From positions 1,226,177 to 1,290,176 of the forward strand of contig RPFO01000082.1 of the NCBI GenBank assembly GCA_009746045.1: a stretch of 64,000 bases of DNA, written 5' to 3'. Origin of the DNA: Mesostigma viride (lineage: Eukaryota; Streptophyta; Mesostigmatophyceae; Mesostigmatales; Mesostigmataceae). Within the stretch, counting starts at the first letter, position 1. The number at the start of each line of letters is the position of its first letter. The position numbers and the translations under genes are program-made. Shown one piece after another: positions 1-23,320 of this stretch. The notes under the pieces were generated by a model. That model saw nothing but the letters and a program-made list of their open reading frames with translations. It had not been told where the DNA came from and did no database searches.

Positions 1-109
1 AATAACATGCATCCGTTGGGAGATCATGTAGCACATATTCCTTGATGGATGGGTGGAGTGGAAGGAGCCGCGTAATCGAACTAACCTAACTCTAAGCTAT
101 ATCTAGTCT

Positions 110-540
110 AGAAAATCCTAACTACACTACTCATCAAAACGCCTCCTCCGCTTGGGGGGAGGTGGCTGGCCCACAGGGGCTGGCGTGTGCCGGAGCCTTG
201 ACAATCTTTTGCCACCGTGTCTTGTTCTGCATGGCAGTCCAAAGAAGGGAGAGAGAGCGGAATCAGTGGATGCGGTATTCAAACTGGGCTGGGACCACTA
301 GGTCGTCCAGCAACATCTGGATGTAGTTTGTGACATGTTTCCCTACCCTTTTAGGAATGCCCTTGGGGCCAGGCAAGGTCAGAATATGCCGCCCTGGCTG
401 GCCAAGCCGCTGGGGGCCTGCCAGACCAAGGGCTGTGTCGACCTGGCTGGTGCGAGCAAGGTGTCCTACAAATGCTATCCTACGCTGCCTAATCTCGTCC
501 GAAATACGAGGCATACCCTGATACAAAGACTCTAATGACG
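110..540 (-). pseudogene. LINE fragment, C-terminal tail only
   Basis: The minus strand encodes the end of a LINE polyprotein. The stretch IRQRRIAFVGHLART matches the arrangement RHRRLLFAGHLART in the longer LINE at 1,431-1,985, followed by a related GQPGRH block and, further downstream, an NKTRW-like block. A stop at about position 263 separates these two blocks, so the copy is broken. No reverse transcriptase is present, consistent with the usual 5' truncation of LINE insertions. It belongs to the same family as, but a different subfamily from, the neighbouring element. The function is none beyond being retroelement debris. Confidence 0.6.
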
Positions 541-803
541 GGCGTTTGGAAAACCCTACGTTCAGGACCTGAACGTTGAGTATATCCCACCCCTAACACC
601 CTAGCTCCCAGTTTTACCGTGGGAGGCCGGCATGCGAGGCTGTGGCGAGTTTGTCACAACCTCCTCATGCTGGCATCTGTCACCACCACCCAAGCATTTT
701 TGGGTACGTGTTGGAGGAGTAAGCAAGGATGTAGACAAATTGCACGTACGTACTATACATAAAAGAACGATCAGTTTGACTACACATTTGCCACCCCTTG
801 GCG
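541..803. other. Intergenic, no gene seen
   Basis: No supportable gene. A block at 728-762 recurs at 1,071-1,105 (shared core GATGTAGACAAATTGCACGT), so copies of this short sequence lie on both sides of the SINE-like insertion at 819-1,031. Confidence 0.5.
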
Positions 804-818
804 CCGGTCACATGATGT

Positions 819-1031
819 CAAGGAGACAACCAGCGCGCAGGCCAGAAATCGGGAGAATCCAGACCATGGTAGCTCGAGCATGCCGTTATCTTGTCCGCGT
901 GTTCGAGTCGTTCAGGATGATGAAGATGAATGGTGATGGAAATGTGTATCCTAATGTGCATTGAAATTATGGCTGGCTTACGTGTAGAGCGACTAAATGA
1001 CCTAGACGGTGGGGCCGGAAACAGCATCATT
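819..1031 (+). mobile_element. SINE-like element, 213 bp, with 15-bp TSD
   Basis: The 213-bp insert is flanked by perfect 15-bp direct repeats, CCGGTCACATGATGT, at 804-818 and 1,032-1,046. It begins CAAGGAGACAACC and has a head in which GCAGGC can pair with GCCTGC. Related copies occur at about 6,609-6,810 and 37,641-37,704, the latter starting at exactly the same nucleotide. There is no long ORF and there are no terminal inverted repeats, so a short non-autonomous retroelement is the best reading. The GCTCGAGCC block is only loosely like a tRNA B box. Confidence 0.7.
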
Positions 1032-1108
1032 CCGGTCACATGATGTGTTTGTCAGGTCTGTGAAGGATCGATGTAGACAAATTGCACGTACTATCTATTA
1101 TATACAAC

Positions 1109-1265
1109 CATGACCACCCGCCTTAACCAGGTGGAAGGCCGAGTCGGCCAAGGCACCGTGAAACTTGAGGCAGTTGCTATACCAAGGTAGACGCCCTGGG
1201 CACGCAGGTCCCCGAGATCGCCAAGCGAACGGCCACCATCGCCGCCTGGAACCTGCTGGTATAGG
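1109..1265 (+). pseudogene. LINE ORF1-like coiled-coil fragment
   Basis: Plus-strand reading gives MTTRLNQVEGRVGQG, then after a frame change KVDALGTQVPEIAKRT. This is a heptad-like hydrophobic pattern typical of the coiled coil in LINE ORF1 proteins. The reading stops at 1,264. A second ORF1-like piece of the same orientation resumes at about 3,728, on the far side of the minus-strand LINE, so the two may be halves of one ORF1 split by that insertion. The assignment rests on coiled-coil character and context only. Confidence 0.4.
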
Positions 1266-1289
1266 GCTAGCGATCAGTGACCCCTCGAC

Positions 1290-3721
1290 TCGCGCCTAGT
1301 AAGCAAGTAAGTACTTGCGTGTCATGCGCAAAGGCATGCCACGGAGTACTATGCTAATCTCATTAGAAAAAATAATTAAACACACAAGTTTAAACAAATA
1401 TCGTCTGCATCATCCCCCAACCGTTAAGCACTAGATGGGGATGTAATCCTCATCCGAGCTGTCCTCTACTGTAATGGCAGACGAGGCGGTAGTGTAGCGG
1501 CTATCCTCAGGACCAATAACCTCCACCTGCGGACTTCTACCCTGGCTAGCAACGGGCCGCGGGGCCCGTGGGGAGAAAACAGGAGCATACCCCTCGGGAA
1601 GGTGCTTATCGCAGATGGCAGCCCATTTCTCCTTGTCAATCATGCGGGCGCGGAGTACGGATAGTCCCAGAAGCCCTGCATCTTCAAGCAGTTGTGTCAC
1701 ATAGGTCCGGGTCGCGCCGCGCCGGTGCCCGGCGCGCGCAAGTTTGCCAGTGGGTTGCGATGGGACAAGGGGACCCTGCCATAGGAGGAGGTGTCTACCT
1801 GGTTGGCCCGTCTTAAGCCCCCCGGCAGGGCCCACATCGGTATTCACCTGGTCTGTGCGGGCAAGATGGCCGGCAAAGAGGAGGCGGCGGTGTCGGATGG
1901 TATGGGTGACAAGAGGGAGCTCGCAGTAGAGCTCGGCCCGGGTGCGGCGTTCTTGGTAGCGGACGCCGAGGATATGACGGAGCATTCGAGTGACGGTGCC
2001 GTCAAGCTGCTGGGCTCAGCGCCTGGTCCAGGGTCCACGCCTCGCAGCCATAAAGGAGGATGCTGAGGACAAGGGCCTTGAACAGAATGCGCTTGCGTCG
2101 CTCACTCAGGTAGCGACAGGTCCAGAACCTGTCGAGGCGGCGGAGGGCCGCCCAGGCCTGGCCAATGCGGGTGTTGATGTCGTCGGCCGTGGAGGGAAGC
2201 CAGCTGCCAAGGAGCTTGAAGCGAGTCGCCGGGGGGACGGGGCTGCCGTCCAGCAAGAGGAGGGTGGGTGGGGCTATCCCAGCAGGGAAGCCGATGGCCA
2301 TGACCTCCGTTTTCTTGCTGATCATAAGCCCCACCGCCCGCGCTTCCAGTGATAAGCTGTCTAGCCACAGTTGGGCTGACTCTGGGGTTTCCACGAGTGT
2401 CGTGTCATCAGCGTAGATCAGATCGCTCAGGCGGTAGGGTGGGTCAACCCCGCCGTAGCTGGCGTACTCCGTGATCTCGATCCCCGGCGGGCGCCCCTCC
2501 ACCCGGGCGAAGCGGGCTTGTGCACGCCGCATAATATAGTCCACCATAATGATGAATAGATATGGGGAGAGCACACAGCCCTGCCACACCCCGGTGTGCA
2601 GGGGGAACGCCGGAGTGACGCCGTCGGCGGTACGGACCTGGGCTTGGGACCCTTCATAGAACTGGCGGATGATCTCAACGATGTACGATGGGACACGGAA
2701 CAGGTGAAGGACCACCCACAGGGCGTCCCATGTAACCGTATCGAATGCCTTGGTGTAATCCACGAAGATCAATAGCAATGGCAAGAGGCCGGGGCCAGGC
2801 GACCCACTTCCTCGATCAGGCGGCGCGCGGTAATAGTGACCATAACACAATTGCGACCAACACGGAAGCCCATCTGGGACTCACCTAGGTGGGGATCGAG
2901 GCTGGCGCGCATGCGGTTCAGCAGGAGACGCATGAAGACTTTCAGCACGCAGCTTTGGAGGCATACGCCGCGGTAGTTGCCGGTATCCGCGGCGGACCCC
3001 TTGCCCTTGTAGAGCATGACCCGTACAGCGGTCTTCCAATACGTCGGCGGGGGGAGGCCATCTCGTAGAATCCGGTTGCAAACACCCCGGAGGAAGGGCT
3101 CAAGCTCAGGCATCTTAACCACCTCCGGTGAAATATTGTCCACTCCCATGGCAGCATCATTGCGGAGGGTGGAGATGGCAGCAGCCCATTCCTGGGGAGT
3201 CCACTCGTCGTGGGGGCCGTCCACCAGGGGGCCGGAGAGCGGTGCATGGGACCAGGTAGTCTGTCTCGCTGGTGGGCGCCTGCGGGGGCTCGATGGGGCC
3301 GCCTCGGCTGGCCGCAGGGCGTGCAGCTGCAGCGGGGTCAAGCGGGGGGGGCGGGCCAGGGGCCCCTGATAGTTTGGCCTGGGAGCTGAACCAAATCTCA
3401 AGGCGCTCACTGGGGGTGCCTGGGATGTCAGCCCGTTGCGTTTCCCGGCAGTCCGGTGAGACGGTCGAAAGAGCGCCAGGCCGCCTTGTGCTGGTTGGCG
3501 GCCGTGTGGCGATTGATTTCGGCGGCAAGTGTCTCCACCTCCTCCGCATGTGCGGCAGTATATGCTTGAGTAAGCCGTTCCTGGTACGGGTACAGGTCCT
3601 CCCCGCGGCGGCGGGCCTGCGCTAGCACCAGCCGGGCGGCAACCACCCGGGCGTCGCGCAGGTAGAGCGGGGCTGGTCGGGCGCGGGGTTGCTCGGGGAG
3701 AAGCTTAGAGCCAAGCTCCAC
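1290..3721 (-). mobile_element. LINE, 5'-truncated, with (ACTT)n-type tail
   Basis: A minus-strand non-LTR retrotransposon running from 3,721 (5' side) to about 1,290 (3' end). It carries a pre-RT linker, a reverse transcriptase and a C-terminal domain in three frames. The 3' end is TTCTAATGAGATTAG, a hairpin built on GGCATGCC, then AAGTACTTACTTACT. The same tail occurs at 3,993-4,076 and, on the minus strand, at 5,953-6,030. No endonuclease domain is present because the copy stops just upstream of the RT linker. The sequence looks most like AP-endonuclease LINEs of the Jockey/CR1/RTE broad group; the exact clade is not determined. Confidence 0.75.
1431..3721 (-). pseudogene. LINE reverse transcriptase ORF2, frameshifted
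   Basis: Three minus-strand pieces make up the ORF. Residues from 3,721-3,428 form a helical linker ending in WRSFDRLTGLPG. The piece 3,410-2,769 holds the RT fingers (AAMGVDNISPEVV, VMLYKGKG, NYRGVCL, MGFRVGRNC). The piece 2,850-2,002 holds the palm: FVDYTKAFDTV (motif A aspartate), GVWQGCVLSPYLF (motif B) and IYADDTTLVE (motif C, YADD). The last piece, 1,985-1,431, is the C-terminal domain with RHRRLLFAGHLAR and an acidic end. Catalytic motifs look intact, but a stop at 2,002 and two frame changes break the ORF, so this copy is unlikely to make a full enzyme. Confidence 0.8.
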
Positions 3722-3727
3722 CGATCA

Positions 3728-3992
3728 CATGAACAGTTCGTAGGGTGGCGTGAGATCTACACCGCGATCTGCGTCCAGGTACATCAAAGGTACTCCGACG
3801 CGCCTAGCTCCTGGGCTGACCTGCTCAAGAGCCAGGCATCCTAGAGCTACCACGACCGCCATCACCACCAAGCTCCAGGAGCTGGAGGAAGACACGCGCC
3901 GCGAGGCCGCTGAACGCGACCGTCGCCGCTGCCGGGTCATCCTCAGGCGCTTCGACATGCAGCCGGAGGAGACCCCAGACTCTCTTCTCGAC
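3728..3992 (+). pseudogene. LINE ORF1-like fragment (coiled coil plus RRM-like start)
   Basis: The plus-strand frame from about 3,840 reads KLQELEEDTRREAAERDRRR then CRVILRRFDMQPEETPDSLL. This is a coiled coil leading into a hydrophobic strand, an arrangement like LINE ORF1 proteins. The frame is interrupted at 3,993 by an 84-bp insertion with an 11-bp target duplication. After it, the sequence from 4,088 continues in a frame reading ELKNKLLACMA. The upstream part (3,728-3,838) is open in another frame. A non-element host origin cannot be excluded. Confidence 0.4.
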
Positions 3993-4076
3993 AGTTTATT
4001 TTTCTAATGAGATTAGTTAGCACATAGTACACCGTGGCATGCCTTTGAGCATGACACACAAGTACTTACTTACTTA
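3993..4076 (+). mobile_element. 84-bp tail-only LINE insertion with 11-bp TSD
   Basis: Perfect 11-bp direct repeats CTCTTCTCGAC (3,982-3,992 and 4,077-4,087) flank 84 bp. The insert is nothing but the 3' end of the LINE at 1,290-3,721: the TTCTAATGAGATTAG block, the GGCATGCC hairpin, and ACTT repeats. It is either an extreme 5' truncation or a minimal SINE that borrows the LINE tail. Confidence 0.75.
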
Positions 4077-4119
4077 CTCTTCTCGACGAGCTAAAGAATA
4101 AACTCTTGGCATGCATGGC

Positions 4120-5730
4120 GCTGCCAGGTGCGACACTAGCGCTGCAGGGCGCCTACTGCCTGCCCCATCCACGGGCCAAGGCTGGGCCCCCTCCAGTGGT
4201 CCGGCCTCACCCGGCTATCCCCATGCATGAACCCTTTGTTCACGTCGCTGGTACGTCCGGCCCTCAGTACACCCTCGCCGGCCATCCGCCCGACCTGAGC
4301 TGTTTGCCCCCGCAGCCTCTCATCACGGCGGGGGCGGCCTGCGGCATGGCTAGCTGCGGGCCGCTTGCTCTCGATACTAAGACTGTGGGACGCACTACAT
4401 CGCGTGCATGGGTGCATGCCAGCAGAACAGAACTGGTTCCTCTATCTATCTCCATCCATACCGCACTCCTCCGGGTGGTCATTTAAGCCTTGGTTCGGTC
4501 GGTCTTTCCCCACTCCACCATCATGCATGCAAGTATGAAGACGCGGATGGCCGGGCCGGGCCGCCCTCTATTCCGGCCCCAACCCCCCGCCCGACATCTG
4601 TACCGTGCTGCATGGTCGACTACAATTATGATGGGCAGGGTTTCCACCCATGCTTATTGCATGATGATGTCGATCCGGCGTGGCTTGCATGGCCGCTCTC
4701 CGGTTGCCACACCCTCCGGGCGGCTGTGGATGCCAGCGCTGAGCACTGCGCGGCTGTGGCCGAGCGCGGCAACTGGCATGCAAGTTTGCCTCCTGCAGCA
4801 AATATTATGTGGGGCCCAGCCGGGTCATCCCCTTTGTCCTTGCGCAAGGAGACGACGGAGTTTTTTTCTGCGAGTGGTCGACGACCTGACCTCCGCTCAG
4901 CATGCAGCTAGCAGCGCGCTAGCAGCGACGCAACCTGTGGCGCCCGAAATACCTCCGCCACGTCACAGCTTACTAAGCAGGATCCCCAGAAGCCCATGAG
5001 AAGGTGTGCTGGAGGGGCGGGCCGGGACCTGATGATCAACCACAAGATATGTGGACGCCCGGCCTGCGGGCTAGAATATAGCCCTTGTAATCATTATTGG
5101 AAGTCACTGCCGCCATATGGCAGCCATGCCTAGAATGTTTGCCTAGCCTGGCCACCGTACCTAGTCACGTGCACTGCTAACGCATGCACGGTACACAACC
5201 AGCCATATGTAGCCTTAGCTTAGCAGCTCTCGTACAGCCAGCGATGCTACATGTATCCTTGCTATGGTTCGCTTGCTTGCCCACCACACTTCTTGTTATG
5301 ATATATCAGTGCTCACGCGGGTTTTATTGCACCCACAGAATTTGCCGGATCGTCTATCGTGTTCGATTGCGGCGGCTGTGGCATGCCTCTGGCATTCATG
5401 AAATAAGGACTAAGGGGGTCTCTGCCCTTTCTTCCTGTTGTGCACATACAGGGATTAAAAGCACTCCGGTGCTCCGTGACTCCCCAACGGGATCGAGCAC
5501 GAGTTTAGTTAATTAATTTCACGAGTGCATGCTGCCAGCGGCGGGAAGACCCCCTCGACCTCGAGGGTCAGACTGCCCCTGCGTGGAGCTGCTCGGACAT
5601 GGTTCTCCTATAGGCGGCAGCGCCTGTCCCTCGCCCTCACGTACTTGCACGGTTCCAGCTGCATGAATTTTGTTATATTCCACCGTGTCCGGGCCGACTT
5701 TGTCGCGACCCAGGCGGTGTAGGTCGCTTC
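4120..5730 (+). pseudogene. Decayed RLE-type LINE, C-terminal region
   Basis: Nucleotide-level similarity to the 3' coding end of the minus-strand LINE at 44,445-49,760 can be followed in pieces. One is GCTGTTTGCCCCCGCAGCCT at about 4,299. Next comes the zinc-knuckle region and QNWFLYL-type reading at about 4,420-4,450, then RSVFPH at 4,496 and EDADG at 4,540. The final C-terminal block, RTWFSYRRQRLSLALT, is at 5,600-5,650, ending RADFVATQAV at 5,722. Frames change repeatedly. Between about 4,900 and 5,518 the match is interrupted by roughly 620 bp, which includes the SINE-like element at 5,372-5,518. It is an old insertion of the same family in the opposite orientation. Confidence 0.7.
5372..5518 (+). 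mobile_element. SINE-like multi-hairpin element, older copy
   Basis: It matches the element at 39,126-39,272 along its length: GGCTGTGGCATGCCTCTGG at the start, a GGGATTAAAAGCAC core, the hairpin AGCAC-TCCG-GTGCT, and a TTAATTAA tail. Compared with the other copy it has small insertions and a shorter tail. No convincing target duplication could be found, which fits an older copy. Confidence 0.65.
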
Positions 5731-5951
5731 CCTGGCCGGGCGGCCGGCCGGCCGGCCTGGTGTGCGGGCGCAGAGATGTTGCTGCATGTAGGTGTACATA
5801 GGTGTCATACGATAGTGTAATGGATTGATCCTTGCCTGCCATGGGAATTCATTTCTTTACGTGGTCCTTCCTCTTTGACATGCAGGGCAGTTTCCTTATG
5901 CAGGATTCATTTCCGGCGTTACAAAGTTCTAAATTCTAATTATTCTCAATA
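5731..5951. other. Spacer, no gene seen
   Basis: Contains a CCGG-rich palindromic patch (about 5,737-5,758) and otherwise unremarkable sequence. It does not resemble the 3' end of the RLE-type LINE at 42-44 kb, so the old LINE copy lost or never had that tail here. Confidence 0.4.
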
Positions 5952-5952
5952 A

Positions 5953-6545
5953 CTAGTAAGTAAGTACTTGCGTGCCGTGCGCATGGGCACTCATGACACG
6001 GAGTACTATGGTAATTATCTCATTAGAAAATCGGACGTCTACCCTGGCTAGCAATGCATGGGCCGCGGGCTGGGCCCGTGGGGCCGATAAAACAGCTAGC
6101 ATGCCCGGCCCTAGAAGGTGCTTATCGCAGACCGCAGCCCATTTCTGATCTTGTCTATCATGCAGGCGCGGAGTACAGATAGTCCCAGAAGCCCTGCATC
6201 CTCAAGCAGTTGCGTCACATAATGTGAGGTTCGGGTCGCGCCGCGTCGGTGCGGGGCGCGCGCAAGTCTACCAGTGGGTTGCAACGGGACAAGGGGACCC
6301 TGCCATAGTCCTGAGGAGGTGTCTTAACCTAGGGTTGGCCAATCCTAAGCCCGCCGGCAGGCCCCCCGCCCTCTTCGGTATTCACCTGGTCTGTGCGGGC
6401 AAGATGGCCGGCAAATTAAGAGGAGGAGGCGGGGTCGGATGGTATGGGTGACAAGAGGGAGCTCGCAGTGGAGCTCGGCCTGGACCCGTGCGGCGCTCTT
6501 GGTAGCCGACGCGGAGGATGTGACACAAGTACTTACTTACACTAC
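5953..6545 (-). mobile_element. 5'-truncated LINE copy with inverted tail-like end
   Basis: From 5,953 the plus strand shows the reverse complement of the LINE tail (AGTAAGTAAGTACTTGCG), then degraded C-terminal coding sequence of the same LINE up to about 6,518. There similarity stops abruptly and is followed by CACAAGTACTTACTTAC, a tail-like sequence in the opposite orientation. It is a second, shorter relative of the element at 1,290-3,721, with several indels. Confidence 0.65.
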
Positions 6546-6608
6546 ACGTATGGCACTATACATGAATCGAGAGCTCTGGTTTCGATCATACACGTGACGA
6601 TATCACTT

Positions 6609-6810
6609 AAGGAGACCAACCGTGCAGGCCAGAAATCGGGAGAATCCGGACCATGGTAGCTCGAGCCTGCCGTTGTCTTTTCCGCATTTTCGAGTCGTTC
6701 AGGATGATGAATATGAATGGAGATGGAAAGTGTGGCCTTGTGCATTGAAATCATGGCTGGCTTACGCGTAGAGCGACTAGATGACCTAGACGGTGGGGCC
6801 AGAAACAGCT
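6609..6810 (+). mobile_element. SINE-like element, second copy
   Basis: About 200 bp closely matching 819-1,031: AAGGAGACC start, CAGGCCAGAAATCGGGAGAA core, the CCATGGTAGCTCGAGCCTGC block, then GAGTCGTTCAGGATGATGAA and GTGGGGCCAGAAACAGC. A clear target duplication was not found. Confidence 0.65.
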
Positions 6811-7260
6811 TGCTTGATCAGTGTGTGTGTTTCGAGCCTATATATTGAATAAACTCTTGGCTGGATGGATGTGAAGAAGCCTATGCTAATCTGAAATTGC
6901 CATAATATCAAAAGTTATCTGCATATCCCAAATATACCTTAGTTTAATAACAAAATAATCACAAAATATGAGCCATATCGTTAAACTTGCTGCCAGCAAC
7001 ATAATAATGCCGCCTCCTCATGGGTCTTTTACTACTCTTTTTGCAATGGCCGAAAACTTTGCTCATCGGTGCCACGTGGACGTGGCTGGGCTTTCTGTGC
7101 ATAGGCTTGAAGATGGCAGCCGGGCAAATGGCCCCCCTCCAAGTATCAAACCTGGCTGGCCCCTGAGCGATATGGGGCCAGAACGGAGATTGCAGCCGCA
7201 GCAGATGTCAGGAACACCTGGTTTCAGACCAAATCTAGTACCTGTCGGTATAGTCGTATA
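6811..7260. other. Spacer, no gene seen
   Basis: Mixed low-GC and moderate-GC sequence with no recognisable gene. A GAATAAACTCTTGG block at 6,847 repeats one at 4,096, so part of this stretch is probably retroelement debris. Confidence 0.4.
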
Positions 7261-7447
7261 TATGTAGGGGGCTAAGACCTTCGCCGACCGGGACGACAAC
7301 GAGCGGCGCACCCGAACCATCATTATTCGTAATGTGGCGGCCCTCCCCCGGGAGATTGGGCTGAGCCTCCGCCTCAAGGTTGACAGAGAAGGAACTCATG
7401 TAGGGGGCTGGGCGAGAAAAAATTGCCCATTGGGGCCCACCAAGTAG
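7261..7447 (+). pseudogene. LINE ORF1-like fragment (RRM-like)
   Basis: The plus-strand frame reads TFADRDDNERRTRTIIIRNV then AALPREIGLSLRLKVDREG, a charged helix leading into a beta-strand-like TIIIRNV. This resembles the coiled-coil to RRM transition of LINE ORF1 proteins and the piece at 3,840-3,990. No RT follows in this orientation. The call is by pattern only. Confidence 0.35.
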
Positions 7448-7887
7448 AGGCCTATGCAATCCGCACAACCATAGAAGGAATGGGAATACCTTGCCTACGA
7501 AGGTGACCATGGGACATGACAGCCACCATACTAGCCACCCTGACACTCTTTGCCGAAATTACCCGAAAGCATCGCCGGGACGGAGAGCGACGTCATCGTA
7601 TTGTCTGCATGATGCAGCGGGGGCAGAAGCAGCTGCCGCCGCAGCAGCTGCAGCAGGAGAAAACAAGAGCTGTAGTGTGCTGGCGATTAAGCTTGACCCA
7701 AGAAACTGCTACATTCATCGCCACCTCACCCCGATGCCTACCCAGGGTTCCCAGGTGTCCCCTCGGTGGCATTTACGACCTGCTCCCGCCAGGCCATCGG
7801 AAGGGCCACAGCCACGGGAGCTGCAGCACTGGCCACAGGCGACGAGCGCCCCCGTGGCGTTAAGGCTGTGAAACAGCGGTGGAAGGG
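7448..7887. other. Downstream flank of the demethylase gene
   Basis: This is the presumed 3' UTR and terminator side of the minus-strand gene ending at 7,888. I did not find a TGTAA motif (the usual green-algal poly(A) signal) on the minus strand here, so the 3' end is unplaced. A CAG/CTG-rich patch sits at about 7,628-7,660. Confidence 0.4.
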
Positions 7888-22564
<14,677 letters not shown>

Positions 22565-23320
22565 GGTCGCGGACATAATTCAGCCCGAGGCCAGGCTAAC
22601 ACACCCTCATAGTGCTCGCGTGCGCCTACAGAAGCTTCTGGATGCACGCCTCCTCATCCCGGAATGTGCCGTGGCCGACAATTTCGGCGGGAGGGCGGTT
22701 ACGATAACGAAATCGTGCCGAAAGGGCAGCGACAGGCCGACTCGGCCAGCCTATGGGCAAGCAGCAGCGACCGGAGTACGTATGGTGTGACATCAGCAGC
22801 GATAAAAACGCGTGATTGCCAGCGGACGGCAGTTTACCGACGCCCGCGATCGCCCGTTGCCAAATTGTCACCACTGTGCGCCAGTTCCTCTAGCAAGTTC
22901 TGTGTGCCACAAATGCGTGCCAGAAATGTGGCTTCGATTATTCCCGCGCGTTTTTCTCGTTACCATTGGCTGCAGTCAGCTCGCGTCGCGCCAATGTGCC
23001 GTGGCAGGCGCACGGCGAAACACGGCACTGACGGCAGCACTGAGCCACGGCCACTGCCCACTGCCCAGTGCCCACTGCGTTGAACGCAAAAAGGATTTTC
23101 GGACTTCGCCATTACAACTAGACTCGTGTTCCGAGTTTGACACGGTCGTGGCAATTGCTTCGTCCTCCAACCTAAGAAAAGGGAACCCGGGCCAGCATAT
23201 CCTTCGTGCTCCTTTGAGCACACAGTGGAACCGTGGAAATATTGCATGGATTCGTTTGGTTGTTTTCTACATGGACTTCTTAAAGGGTTCTCTACATATC
23301 GGTTGATACAATACCGGATC
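22565..23320. other. Upstream region of the demethylase gene
   Basis: Presumed promoter side. No TATA box or conserved element can be assigned. A plus-strand open frame at 22,812-23,306 contains CHHC and CHKC spaced by nine residues, but I see no further support for a divergent gene. Confidence 0.35.
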
